Source of the DNA: CAG-964 sp902789345
Lineage (GTDB): Bacteria; Bacillota; Clostridia; Oscillospirales; Acutalibacteraceae
Length of the DNA stretch: 64,000 nt
Assembly (NCBI GenBank): GCA_052117325.1
Contig: JBQKJJ010000008.1
Strand: one strand, 5' to 3'
A program made the position numbers and the translations under genes. Shown here piece after piece: positions 9,318 through 18,359 of this stretch; position 1 is the stretch's first letter; each line of letters opens with the position of its first letter. The notes beneath the pieces are model-generated. The model did no database searches, was not told where the DNA came from, and worked only from the letters and a program-made list of their open reading frames with translations.

Positions 9318-9803
9318 TTAAGACCATAAACCAGCAATTGTGTTTGCTATAGTCTCAAAAATGTTACTTCCCCCAGAGGCTGCCACCTCTGCCTTGTCAC
9401 CCTCTGACAAACTGATATACTCCTTTTGGTAAGAGTCGGCTCTGCTCATACCCAACTGATTTTGTGCACTTTCCTCCACAACATCAGAAGAATACTTAGA
9501 CTCTACCTTCATTTGAGTTTGTATGTACAGACTTTTTTGCTCCTCAAGCTTAGTTTGCTCGCTGGAAATCTGGTTATTAAGCTCTGTAAGACGAGCTTGT
9601 CCGTTAAGAACAAGTCCCACAAACAATAAAGAGATAGCAACCGCAGTGGCTACCTTTGCAAATCTCTTAACTTTGATTTTCTTTTTTTGCTCAATCTCCT
9701 TGGTTTCTTCAGCTACAACTTCGTCTTCTGTCTTTTCTTCTATATCAACAACCTCTGTTTCAAACAGAGAAATATCATAAGCTTCTTCATTAATAAAAGC
9801 CAT
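9318..9803 (-). CDS. ftsL: FtsL/DivIC-like septum protein
   Basis: A 161-residue single-pass membrane protein: an acidic and Lys-rich cytoplasmic N-terminus, a helix at about residues 47-66, then a predicted coiled coil (LTELNNQISSEQTKLEEQK) facing outside. This architecture and the position between rsmH and the class B PBP identify it as the FtsL-type partner of DivIB and PBP; sequence identity in this family is very low, so synteny carries the call. The start is taken at the ATG 9801-9803, with GGGGTG upstream; a GTG three codons earlier overlaps that site. A promoter at 10100-10128 gives it a leader of roughly 290 bases. Confidence 0.75.
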   Translation of the reverse strand: MAFINEEAYDISLFETEVVDIEEKTEDEVVAEETKEIEQKKKIKVKRFAKVATAVAISLLFVGLVLNGQARLTELNNQISSEQTKLEEQKSLYIQTQMKVESKYSSDVVEESAQNQLGMSRADSYQKEYISLSEGDKAEVAASGGSNIFETIANTIAGLWS

Positions 9804-10153
9804 TATAATCACCCCGAAAAATATTACTGTTGTGCGTTTTGTCCTACTTCCAATTTTTAATAAATACTCCTGTACAGCACTACGCTGTAAAACTAATTTT
9901 TAAAATACCTTCTACCTATACACAGCCCTAAAAGCCGTACACTATCTTGCACATAAAGCAACAAGCATTAGTGCAAAACCAATAACAATAAACGCATCAT
10001 AAATAAATTTTATGTATTCTGTACAATTCACCTAAAAATTGGGGATTTTTAACAATATTAACAAGATACATTTAGGCACATCATACTGAATGTAAGTTTA
10101 TTTTACTATATATAGGCACATTTGTCAAAGGCTTTTTACAAAAAATAAGTAAT
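9804..10153 (-). other. 350-base AT-rich leader between rsmH and ftsL
   Basis: No plausible coding frame. It carries the promoter at 10100-10128 and, further down, short direct repeats (AGGCACAT near 10074 and 10114) and a small hairpin (AAAAAT and ATTTTT around TGGGG near 10036). No known riboswitch motif was recognised. Confidence 0.6.
10100..10128 (-). promoter_or_regulatory. Strong sigma-A promoter upstream of ftsL
   Basis: TTGACA (10123-10128) and TAAAAT (10100-10105) on the minus strand with a 17-base spacer. It lies just after the rsmH stop and would drive ftsL-spoVD-mraY onward independently of the mraZ promoter. Confidence 0.7.
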
Positions 10154-11080
10154 TTACAACTTAGTTACTGCCCTTAATCTGGCACTTCTGGCACGAGGAT
10201 TTTCACTTAACTCTTTTTCTGATGCTTCTACCGGCTTTCGCAGAGCAAGCTCTGCTTTAGGCTTGTTTCCGCATACACAAACCGGAAAATCCTTTGGGCA
10301 AGTACAGCCTGTACACCATTTTGCCATTGCCTTTTTAACTATTCTGTCCTCTAATGAATGAAAGGTTATTACCGCCATTCTGCCGCCCGGTTTCAGCAAT
10401 TCAAAGCCCCCCTGTAAACCCTCCTCCAAGCGGTCAAGTTCACCGTTTACGGCTATGCGAAGCGCCTGAAAAGTCTGTCTTGCCGGGTGTCCCTCCCGTC
10501 TTTTAGCGGCAGGCACAGCGGCTTTTATTATTTCGGCCAGCTGCAAGGTGGTTGCTATAGGCTGTTTTTCTCTTTCCCTTATAATTGCCCTTGTAATCTG
10601 CTTAGCAAACTTCTCCTCCCCGTAGCGACTGATTATTTTTACAAGCTGTTCGTATGGAAGTTGATTTACCAAGTCATAGGCTGATGTTCCGCTTTGGCTC
10701 ATACGCATATCAAGGGGTGCATCATAATGAAAGGAAAAGCCTCTTTCCGGTGTGTCAAGCTGTCTTGAAGATACGCCAATATCGAGCATTATGCCATCTA
10801 TCTTTTCAATTCCAAGACTCTTTACTATACTGACTACATCTGAAAAATTCCCCTTACATATAATGGAATTTTGATAGTCCTTAAACCTTTCTGTTACTGT
10901 TTGTATTGCGTCCGGGTCTTGGTCGATTGAAATAAGCTTGCCGTTTGGTGAAAGCCTTTTAAGAATTTCACTTGAATGGCCGCCGCCTCCGGCAGTACCG
11001 TCAACATAAATTCCGTCAGGCTTTATATTAAGTGCGTCTATTGTTTCTTCAAGTAAAACCGGTTTATGTGAAAAATTCAC
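10154..11080 (-). CDS. rsmH: 16S rRNA (cytosine1402-N4)-methyltransferase
   Basis: S-adenosylmethionine-dependent enzyme (formerly MraW) that methylates C1402 at the ribosomal P site. The 308 residues begin NFSHKPVLLEETID and show YVDGTAGGGGHS (SAM site), DGIMLDIGVSSRQLD, RGFSFHYDAPLDMRM and VITFHSLEDRIVK, all diagnostic. It starts with a GTG (11078-11080) seven bases after GGGGTG. It follows mraZ by 14 bases in the usual order. Confidence 0.97.
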   Translation of the reverse strand: MNFSHKPVLLEETIDALNIKPDGIYVDGTAGGGGHSSEILKRLSPNGKLISIDQDPDAIQTVTERFKDYQNSIICKGNFSDVVSIVKSLGIEKIDGIMLDIGVSSRQLDTPERGFSFHYDAPLDMRMSQSGTSAYDLVNQLPYEQLVKIISRYGEEKFAKQITRAIIREREKQPIATTLQLAEIIKAAVPAAKRREGHPARQTFQALRIAVNGELDRLEEGLQGGFELLKPGGRMAVITFHSLEDRIVKKAMAKWCTGCTCPKDFPVCVCGNKPKAELALRKPVEASEKELSENPRARSARLRAVTKL

Positions 11081-11094
11081 TTAATATCACCCCA

Positions 11095-11514
11095 CTATAT
11101 CCCCAACAGCTCCATAGCATCCAAAATGCTGTTTTGGTCTTGACCTGACAAATAGTCATTCCAACTGTCGGTATTCCAAATTTCTACTCTGTTTCCCGAA
11201 CCGATTACGGTAACATCCTTATCTAAATTGGCATATTTTCTCAATGTGTCGGGTATAAGCACCCTGCCCTGAGCATTGGGTACAGCTTCTGCCGCACCTG
11301 CACAGAAAAACCTGGCAATGTTTGTTGCTTTGGAAATAGGCTGACTTGACAGCTTTTCCAAAAACAGGTTCCACTGCTCTGCAGAAAGCACAAACAGGCA
11401 ATTGTTTAAACCCTTTGTAACATAAAAACTATCGCCAAGCTCCTCACGAAACTTAGCAGGAATAATAACACGCCCTTTAGCGTCTATATTATGTTGATAT
11501 GTACCTATAAACAT
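11095..11514 (-). CDS. mraZ: Transcriptional regulator MraZ
   Basis: DNA-binding regulator of the dcw cluster, related to AbrB folds, that represses its own promoter in the bacteria studied. The 139 residues contain two copies of the SpoVT-AbrB-like unit: GTYQHNIDAKGRVIIPAKFR at residues 4-23 and EAVPNAQGRVLIPDTLR near 75-91. Length is normal. An AAGGGAAG ribosome site precedes the ATG. Its promoter and likely operator lie at 11550-11624, giving a direct case for autoregulation. Confidence 0.95.
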   Translation of the reverse strand: MFIGTYQHNIDAKGRVIIPAKFREELGDSFYVTKGLNNCLFVLSAEQWNLFLEKLSSQPISKATNIARFFCAGAAEAVPNAQGRVLIPDTLRKYANLDKDVTVIGSGNRVEIWNTDSWNDYLSGQDQNSILDAMELLGI

Positions 11515-11549
11515 AACATATACTTCCCTTAGTCCTTACTTACAAAATA

Positions 11550-11586
11550 TGCCACAAGTTGACACAAAGTGTATTGTTTGTGCCAC
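11550..11586 (-). promoter_or_regulatory. Putative MraZ operator repeats
   Basis: On the minus strand GTGGCA occurs at 11581-11586 and 11550-11555 and GTGTCA at 11560-11565, offsets of 21 and 10 bases. MraZ binds short G-rich direct repeats spaced by one helical turn upstream of mraZ, and these repeats sit at the predicted transcription start. Assignment by position and periodicity. Confidence 0.5.
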
Positions 11587-11595
11587 TTTAGATTA

Positions 11596-11624
11596 ATTAT
11601 AAGCTAACGGGACAAAAAAAGCAA
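11596..11624 (-). promoter_or_regulatory. Promoter of the mraZ (dcw) operon
   Basis: TTGCTT (11619-11624), 17 bases, TATAAT (11596-11601) on the minus strand, about 80 bases before mraZ and immediately upstream of the operator repeats. Confidence 0.7.
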
Positions 11625-11691
11625 GATTTATTTTAACATATCTCAACTTTATTTTAATTTTATTTTGGGTTTCTTTCGGGAATAAAAGCAC

Positions 11692-11718
11692 AAAAAGGGA
11701 CTGCGTTAGCAGTCCCTT
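11692..11718 (-). terminator. Rho-independent terminator of pfkA
   Basis: A 10-bp stem (AAGGGACTGC and GCAGTCCCTT at 11695-11704 and 11709-11718) with a 4-base loop, followed on the minus strand by a U-run. It separates pfkA from the mraZ promoter. Confidence 0.85.
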
Positions 11719-11760
11719 AAAAGCTCATAATTTGTTATTTTATTTTAAATAAGTAAAAAA

Positions 11761-12729
11761 TCAGATAGAAATATCCAAGGCTATTTGATAAAGCTGGTCA
11801 TCAAAAACTCTCTTTTGGTTTAGAGCCTCTGTAATATCGTAGTCAACGATTTTACCGTTTGTCATAGCAACTACACGGTTGCCGATGCCCTGTGAAAGCA
11901 ATTCTACAGCCTTGTGGCCCATAGCACTTGCAACTACTCTGTCACGAAGTGTAGGCATACCGCCACGCTGTACATGACCCAAAACTGTAAGTCTTGTTTC
12001 TACACCTGTCTTTTCTTCAATATATTTAGCAATTTCATCTGAGTGACCTACACCCTCAGCAACAATTACGATAAAGTGCTTTTTACCTGTTTTCTGAGTT
12101 GCCATCATTCTCTTAATAACATCATTGTCAAGGTCATACTCTCTTTCAGGTACCAAAATAGCTGTTGCACCTACTGCAATACCTGTCTGCAAAGCAATAT
12201 CACCACAGCGTCTGCCCATAACCTCAATAACACTGCAACGGTCGTGTGACTGGGCAGTATCACGAATGTGGTCAATCATATTCATAGCTGTATTCATAGC
12301 TGTGTCAAAGCCTACTGTATACTCACTGCAAGCAATATCATTATCAATAGTGCCCGGAATACCAACACAAAGGATACCCTCGTTTGTTAAATCTCTTGCG
12401 CCACGGAAAGAACCGTCACCGCCGATTACAACAACGCCAACTACACCAAGCTCACGGCATGTTGCAGCAGCTTTCTTTACGCCGGCAGGAGTGTTATACT
12501 CTTCGCTTCTTGCTGTATAAAGTATTGTGCCGCCTCTATGAATAATATCTGAAACTGAACGCAGGTTCATTTCAAATACATCACCGTTCAGCAAACCGTT
12601 GTAGCCTCTGTGCACGCCGATAACACGCATACCTTTACATAATGCTGCTCTTGCAACGGCACGAACGGCAGCGTTCATACCAGGTGCGTCGCCGCCACTT
12701 GTTAGAACGGCAATAGCTTTCTCTGACAT
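11761..12729 (-). CDS. pfkA: ATP-dependent 6-phosphofructokinase
   Basis: Phosphorylates fructose 6-phosphate in glycolysis. The 322-residue protein has TSGGDAPGMNAAVRA, VVIGGDGSFRGA (ATP site; the glycine after GGD marks ATP rather than PPi dependence), GIPGTIDNDI with the catalytic aspartate, MGRRCGDIA and GHVQRGGMPTLRDR. Length and motifs match the bacterial allosteric PfkA. A GGGGGC site precedes the ATG. It follows dnaE by 107 bases, a frequent pairing in Clostridia, and ends at a clear terminator. Confidence 0.97.
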   Translation of the reverse strand: MSEKAIAVLTSGGDAPGMNAAVRAVARAALCKGMRVIGVHRGYNGLLNGDVFEMNLRSVSDIIHRGGTILYTARSEEYNTPAGVKKAAATCRELGVVGVVVIGGDGSFRGARDLTNEGILCVGIPGTIDNDIACSEYTVGFDTAMNTAMNMIDHIRDTAQSHDRCSVIEVMGRRCGDIALQTGIAVGATAILVPEREYDLDNDVIKRMMATQKTGKKHFIVIVAEGVGHSDEIAKYIEEKTGVETRLTVLGHVQRGGMPTLRDRVVASAMGHKAVELLSQGIGNRVVAMTNGKIVDYDITEALNQKRVFDDQLYQIALDISI

Positions 12730-12836
12730 TTAATCAGCCCCCATTTTTCATTTATATTTCTGTATTATATTATAGATGTATAGAATATTTTTTTCAAGTC
12801 TTTTTTTCAAAGTGGTAGGAATAATATGTGAAATTA

Positions 12837-15800
12837 TTATGAAACAACTACATTTTCGTCACCAAGGATATTTTTTAGTTCTTTAAGCATTGGTTCATTC
12901 AGCATTACCCAAAGCTGCCTTGGTGCACGCATTGCCTTGCCTGTGTCTACAAACCTAAAAACCACCTGACTGCTGCCGTCGAAAATTTCAAGCAAATTAA
13001 TAACTTTTTTATATGCTGCACTGCCTTTGCTGTCAACACGCAGGTACAGTATATGCGCTTTGTTTGCGTAGGTTTTATTGTTTGTATTATTGTTTATATT
13101 ACTTCTGACTGCATTATCATTTCTTGGGGTTTTATTCCCCATATTTATGCCCTTTTTCAGATTTTCAACCACTGTATCAACAGACAAAACCTCGTTACAA
13201 AGTATTTTCGGGTTTTCATCCTCTTTCATACTTATACTGCCAAGCACTCGCGCAACATTTCCATCTGCTACCAATCTGCCGCTAAGGCTTAAGGTTTGCG
13301 GAAAAATAAGCAGTTCTATGCCTCCGCTTTTATCTTCAAGCACTGCAGTAGCCATAGTTTGATTATTTTTAGTTGTTCTCAGCTTAACATTTGACAAAAC
13401 TCCCAAAAGAATTACCTTGTCATTGTCCTTATACCTGCCTGTTTCTTCAGCACTGCACACCCACTGAATTCTGTCCGCCTTTATTGCTTTTGAAACATCT
13501 TCATATTTATCCATGGGATGCCCCGACAAATACATTCCGGCTATTTCCTTTTCCATTGCCAGCTTTTCGGAAATTGAGAAATCCTCAAGAGGAGTAATAG
13601 TAGGTTCGTTTGGCTTGCTTTCATCTCCCATGTCAAAAAAGCTCATCTGACCTGCAAGGGAATGGCGATACTCATACTCGCAGCTGTCAAGCACACTTTT
13701 TACAGCACTTATCATTTCACGCCTGTTGCTTCCAAGCCCGTCTAAAGCACCGCATTTTATCAAGCTTTCTATAGTCCTTGAATTTACATTTTTTCCGTAA
13801 ACACGCTTACAAAAGTCATAGAACGATGTAAACAGACCGTTTTCACGCTGTGCTAAAATATCTTCAATAAAGCCTTTGCCAAGATTTTTAACAGCCATTA
13901 ATCCAAAGCGAATGTCATTTTCACACACAGTAAAAGCAGTATCGCTGTAATTTACATGAGGCGGAAGCACCTTTATTCCAAGCCTTGCACACTCGTCTGT
14001 ATATGACGCCAGCTTACCGAAATTATCAAGTACAGAGGTTAAAAGTGCCGCCATATACTGCCGTGGATAATGGCATTTCAGCCATGCAGTTTTGTAAGAA
14101 ACCGTTGCATATGCGGCGGCGTGGGACTTGTTAAAGGCATACGAAGCAAAGCTTTCCATTTCAGAAAAAACAGACAGTGCCGTTGCTTTATCTACTCCAC
14201 GGCGTATACAGCCCTCAACTGCAACATTGCCGTTTTCGTCAACAAGACCGTTTATGAAAATTTCCTTTTCACGCTCCATTACATCGACTTTCTTTTTAGA
14301 CATTGCACGCCGTACAATGTCTGCTCTGCCAAGGGAATAGCCGGCAAGAGTTCTGAAAATCTGCATTACCTGCTCCTGGTAAACTATACAGCCGTAGGTA
14401 ACATCCAGTATATCTTTAAGCATTGGGTGCTTGTAGGTTATTTTTGACGGATTGTGCCTATTCTCTATATACTTTGGAATAGAATCCATAGGACCGGGAC
14501 GATACAGCGATATTACAGCTATTAAGTCCTCTACACTTTCCGGCTTAAGCTGTATAAGAACATTTTTCATACCGCCGCTTTCAAACTGGAACACACCCTC
14601 TGAATAGCCTTGTGAAAGCATTTTAAATACTTTCTTGTCCTTTTCGTCTATATTTTCAGGGTTATAATTGGGATTGTGCTGTTTTATCATCTGCTCGGCA
14701 TCGTAAATAACAGTAAGATTTCGCAAGCCTAAAAAATCCATTTTAAGCAGTCCCAGCTCTTCAAGCGTAGTCATAGTATACTGGGTAACTACTGCGTCAT
14801 CATTTTTTGCCAACGGCACATATTCGCTAACAGGCTTCTCTGTTATTACTACACCTGCCGCATGCTTAGATGCGTGGCGTGGTGTGCCCTCTATTGCCAT
14901 TGCCGTATCTATAAGCTTGTGCACTTCGTAGTCGGTGTCATACTTCTCTTTTAACTCCGGTGACATTTCGAGCGCACTTTTAAGGCTGATATGCGGCCCT
15001 GCCGGAACAAGCTTTGCCACGCTATCTGCCGCACCGTACGGCATTGCCATAGCTCTGGCAACATCCCTTATGCCGCCCCTTGCCGCCATTGTACCAAATG
15101 TAATTATCTGCGCCACATGGTCTTCACCATATTTTCTGACAACATAGTCAATAACCTCTTGTCTGCGTTCTGTACAAAAGTCAACATCAAAGTCAGGCAT
15201 ACTTACACGCTCTGGGTTTAAGAACCTTTCAAAAAGCAAATTATATTTAATTGGGTCTATACCGGTTATACCTATACAATATGCAGCCAAACTGCCTGCG
15301 CCCGAGCCTCTGCCCGGCCCTACAGGAATATCCTGCGACTTGGCATACTGAATAAAGTCGTTGACTATTAAATAGTAATCTACATAGCCCATTTGGTTTA
15401 CTATTTTAAGCTCATACTCAAGCCTGTCAATTATTTTCTGAGCAGGCTTTGCGCCATAATGATTGTACAGTCCCCTGTAGCATTGCTCCTTAAAATATTC
15501 AAAGTGGTTTCTGTTGTCGGGCACATCAAAATGAGGCAACTTTGTTTTACCAAATTCAAAGGTAACATTGCACCTGTCAGCTATAAGCTGTGTATTCTGT
15601 ATAGCCTGCGGAACAGTAGGAAACAGTGCAAGCATTTCTTCCTCATTTTTTACATAAAACTCATCAGTCTGAAATTCCATTTTATCACTGTCGTTTATTG
15701 TGTGATTGGTTTGAATACAGAGTAGAATTTCGTGAGTTTGACTGTCTGTTTTTTCTATATAGTGGCAGTCATTTGTTGCCACCAACGGGATCCCGGTTTC

Positions 15801-16382
15801 TTCCGAAAGCTGAATTATCTGCGGCAAAACGATGAGCTGTTCTTTTATATTGTGATTCTGAATTTCCAAAAAATAATTTCCGCTGCCAAAAAGCTTATTA
15901 TAATAATTTGCGGTTTCTCTGGCTTTGGTATAGTCGCCCTGTAAAAGATACTGGGGTATTTCACCGGCAAGGCAGGCAGAAAGGCAGATTATACCCTCGT
16001 GATATTCTTCTAAAAGTTCCTTGTCAATTCTGGGTTTACCGTAAAAGCCCTCTGTCCAGCTTCTCGACACAAGCTTTATTAAATTTTGGTATCCTGTATT
16101 GTTTTCACACAACAATATAAGGTGGTAATTGCGTCTGTCATACTCGGTGGTCTTGTCAAAGCGACTGCGTGCCGCCATATAAACCTCACAGCCGATAATA
16201 GGCTTTATACCCTTTTTTATAGCCTCCTTGTAGAAATCAACCGCTGCAAACATATTGCCGTGGTCTGTTACGGCTACTGCGTTTGCCCCCTGCTTTACTG
16301 CCGTATCTACCAAACGGGTAAGCCTGCAGGCGCCGTCAAGCAAGCTGTACTCGCTGTGCACATGCAAATGAACAAATGACAT
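12837..16382 (-). CDS. dnaE: DNA polymerase III subunit alpha (DnaE type)
   Basis: Replicative C-family polymerase. The 1181 residues start with a PHP domain (HLHVHSEYSLLDGACR, TDHGNMFA) over about 200 residues, then the palm and fingers with GPGRGSGAGSLAAY and the catalytic MPDFDVDFCTERR near residue 395-405, the tau-linked fingers region, a helix-hairpin-helix part and an OB-fold around residues 985-1080. GGAGGTG precedes the ATG. In Firmicutes DnaE works beside PolC; PolC is not in this window. It lies between whiA and pfkA, as in related Clostridia. Confidence 0.96.
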   Translation of the reverse strand: MSFVHLHVHSEYSLLDGACRLTRLVDTAVKQGANAVAVTDHGNMFAAVDFYKEAIKKGIKPIIGCEVYMAARSRFDKTTEYDRRNYHLILLCENNTGYQNLIKLVSRSWTEGFYGKPRIDKELLEEYHEGIICLSACLAGEIPQYLLQGDYTKARETANYYNKLFGSGNYFLEIQNHNIKEQLIVLPQIIQLSEETGIPLVATNDCHYIEKTDSQTHEILLCIQTNHTINDSDKMEFQTDEFYVKNEEEMLALFPTVPQAIQNTQLIADRCNVTFEFGKTKLPHFDVPDNRNHFEYFKEQCYRGLYNHYGAKPAQKIIDRLEYELKIVNQMGYVDYYLIVNDFIQYAKSQDIPVGPGRGSGAGSLAAYCIGITGIDPIKYNLLFERFLNPERVSMPDFDVDFCTERRQEVIDYVVRKYGEDHVAQIITFGTMAARGGIRDVARAMAMPYGAADSVAKLVPAGPHISLKSALEMSPELKEKYDTDYEVHKLIDTAMAIEGTPRHASKHAAGVVITEKPVSEYVPLAKNDDAVVTQYTMTTLEELGLLKMDFLGLRNLTVIYDAEQMIKQHNPNYNPENIDEKDKKVFKMLSQGYSEGVFQFESGGMKNVLIQLKPESVEDLIAVISLYRPGPMDSIPKYIENRHNPSKITYKHPMLKDILDVTYGCIVYQEQVMQIFRTLAGYSLGRADIVRRAMSKKKVDVMEREKEIFINGLVDENGNVAVEGCIRRGVDKATALSVFSEMESFASYAFNKSHAAAYATVSYKTAWLKCHYPRQYMAALLTSVLDNFGKLASYTDECARLGIKVLPPHVNYSDTAFTVCENDIRFGLMAVKNLGKGFIEDILAQRENGLFTSFYDFCKRVYGKNVNSRTIESLIKCGALDGLGSNRREMISAVKSVLDSCEYEYRHSLAGQMSFFDMGDESKPNEPTITPLEDFSISEKLAMEKEIAGMYLSGHPMDKYEDVSKAIKADRIQWVCSAEETGRYKDNDKVILLGVLSNVKLRTTKNNQTMATAVLEDKSGGIELLIFPQTLSLSGRLVADGNVARVLGSISMKEDENPKILCNEVLSVDTVVENLKKGINMGNKTPRNDNAVRSNINNNTNNKTYANKAHILYLRVDSKGSAAYKKVINLLEIFDGSSQVVFRFVDTGKAMRAPRQLWVMLNEPMLKELKNILGDENVVVS

Positions 16383-16517
16383 TACTGTTTCACCTCCGTA
16401 AAGCTAACACTAAACACACTTTGGCACCATAAAGCCTAAGCTGTGTTTAGAATAAAATTAAACATCATTAATATAAAAAGCCGGATAATTTTCGCACAAA
16501 AGCAAAACGCTTTTGGC

Positions 16518-17429
16518 TTATTTACCCAGCTCTAACAGCCTGTTCATTCTGTGGTTTACACCACTGCGGCTAATTGGCGGAACAAGCATTTCGCCCAACG
16601 CTCTAAGAGAAAGGTCAGGATTATCTAAACGCAGCTGCGCCAGCTGTCTTAAATCGTCATTAAGACTTTCAAGCCCTACTGTATCTCTTATTTTTTCTAT
16701 TGCGGCTATTTGCTGCATTGCCGCCGCAACGGTTTTCTTTATGTTTGCTACCTCAGAATTAGCTTTTCTGTTGGCGTCGTTACGAATACCCTTTAGTATT
16801 TTAGCTTCTATCAAATTCATAGACGCTATGCTTGCACCCACATACGCCAAAAAATCGGATATTTGCTCGCTGTCCTTTAAATATGCTATGTAACTGCCCT
16901 TTCGTTCAACCACCTTTAATGTATACGAAAGCTGGTCAACCTCGCTTATAACCTTTATAAGGTCACTGCAAAGATTTTTGTAAGGAACAGAAAATTCCAA
17001 GTGGTATTCCTTTTGAGGATTATTTACAAAGCCACAGCTTAAAAACGCTCCTCGCAGGAACAACGCAACACAGTCCTCGTCCTCCAAAACAGCCCTGTTT
17101 ATGCGTCGGCTTACTTCCTTGCCGGTATAGCCGTAATATTTATATATCTTTTCACAATCACTCTTAATAGGAACTGTAACGGTAAAAAGCTTACTGCCGC
17201 CGTGCCTGCCTGTAAGAGCTGACGACTGCTCTGTAATAACGCCAAAGCCACTGCTTACAAGCTGACTAAAATGTACAGCCACACTATGGCTTTCTGTGTT
17301 AAATAATATTTCTTTAGGAGAAAATCTTTTGCAAAACAAAAGCATACCGTAGCACTCAGCATACAAGTACCTGTTTACGGTAAATTCCGATCTGCAAAGC
17401 TCCTTTTTTGTGTCCGCTGAAAATGACAT
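16518..17429 (-). CDS. whiA: WhiA-family DNA-binding regulator
   Basis: WhiA proteins combine a degenerate LAGLIDADG homing-endonuclease-like fold with a C-terminal helix-turn-helix and affect division and chromosome segregation in Firmicutes. This 303-residue protein starts MSFSADTKKELCR, has the FLRGAFLSCGFVNNP motif in the N-terminal half, and ends in the HTH region with LSLRALGEMLVPPISRSGVNHR. It begins 10 bases after rapZ with only a weak GACAGG ribosome site, suggesting translational coupling. In many Firmicutes yvcK lies between these two genes; it is absent here. Confidence 0.93.
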   Translation of the reverse strand: MSFSADTKKELCRSEFTVNRYLYAECYGMLLFCKRFSPKEILFNTESHSVAVHFSQLVSSGFGVITEQSSALTGRHGGSKLFTVTVPIKSDCEKIYKYYGYTGKEVSRRINRAVLEDEDCVALFLRGAFLSCGFVNNPQKEYHLEFSVPYKNLCSDLIKVISEVDQLSYTLKVVERKGSYIAYLKDSEQISDFLAYVGASIASMNLIEAKILKGIRNDANRKANSEVANIKKTVAAAMQQIAAIEKIRDTVGLESLNDDLRQLAQLRLDNPDLSLRALGEMLVPPISRSGVNHRMNRLLELGK

Positions 17430-17439
17430 CTGCCTGTCA

Positions 17440-18303
17440 CTATACCTTTCTGATATCTCTGTGGTGAATTATTGTTCTGTAGCCTTTTTCTTCCAAATGA
17501 TGATAAAGCATAATAGCAAAGGTTACGCTTCGATGGTGTCCGCCTGTACAGCCCATACCTATAGTAATCTGACTTTTGCCCTCCTTTTCATACAAAGGAA
17601 GTGCATAATCAACATAATCAATAATCCTCTTATAAAGCTCCTTGCTTTCCTCACTGTTCATTACATAATTTCGTACCGGCTCGTCAAGTCCTGTTTTCGG
17701 TCTTAATTCGTCTATATAATAAGGATTTGGCAAGCAGCGAACATCAAACACAAGGTCAGCCTCGGTTAATATTCCATACTTAAAGCCAAAGGACATACAA
17801 GCAATGGTTATGCCCTTTTCTTCGCTGTCGAGAAAAAGCTTCTGAACTCTTTCTCTAAGCTGTGCGGCATTTAAAAATGTACTGTCTATAACATAGTCTG
17901 AGCGTTGTCTTATGTAACGCAGCAGCTCCCTTTCAAGAGAAACAGCCTCGGTTGTAGAGCCGTTGCAGGCATCAAGCAAAGGGTGCTTACGGCGGGTTTG
18001 TTTATATCTGGTTATAAGAACATCGTCTTTACTGTCTAAGAACAACATTCTGTACCTTGCACCGTCAAGACGAAGCCTTTCTAACGAACGACTAAGCTCC
18101 TTGTAATCTGCACTGTCACGCACATTAGTTACAACCGCAATCTTTTTAAGCTTTTTGTCTGAGGAATGTTTGCTAAGATCATAAAAGGTTGAAATAAGTG
18201 CAGGCGGTATATTATCTACGCAGTAGTAATTTATGTCCTCAAGTGTATGCAGTGCACTTGATTTACCGGCACCCGACAATCCCAAAACAATTATAAAGTC
18301 CAT
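17440..18303 (-). CDS. rapZ: RapZ/YvcJ-type nucleotide-binding protein
   Basis: P-loop nucleotidase known as RapZ (RNase adapter in enteric bacteria) or YvcJ (Bacillus). The 287 residues carry GLSGAGKS at residues 8-15 (Walker A), EDINYYCVDNIPP, the Walker B-like MLFLDSKDDVLITRY and the C-terminal IGMGCTGGHHRSV motif that is the family hallmark. The ribosome site is GAGGAA. It sits between murB and whiA. The enteric role in GlmY/GlmZ control should not be assumed here. Confidence 0.93.
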   Translation of the reverse strand: MDFIIVLGLSGAGKSSALHTLEDINYYCVDNIPPALISTFYDLSKHSSDKKLKKIAVVTNVRDSADYKELSRSLERLRLDGARYRMLFLDSKDDVLITRYKQTRRKHPLLDACNGSTTEAVSLERELLRYIRQRSDYVIDSTFLNAAQLRERVQKLFLDSEEKGITIACMSFGFKYGILTEADLVFDVRCLPNPYYIDELRPKTGLDEPVRNYVMNSEESKELYKRIIDYVDYALPLYEKEGKSQITIGMGCTGGHHRSVTFAIMLYHHLEEKGYRTIIHHRDIRKV

Positions 18304-18359
18304 TTTAATTCCTCACTTTCGTTTTCCTGCAATAATTAACTAAAATTTTCTTTGTATAC

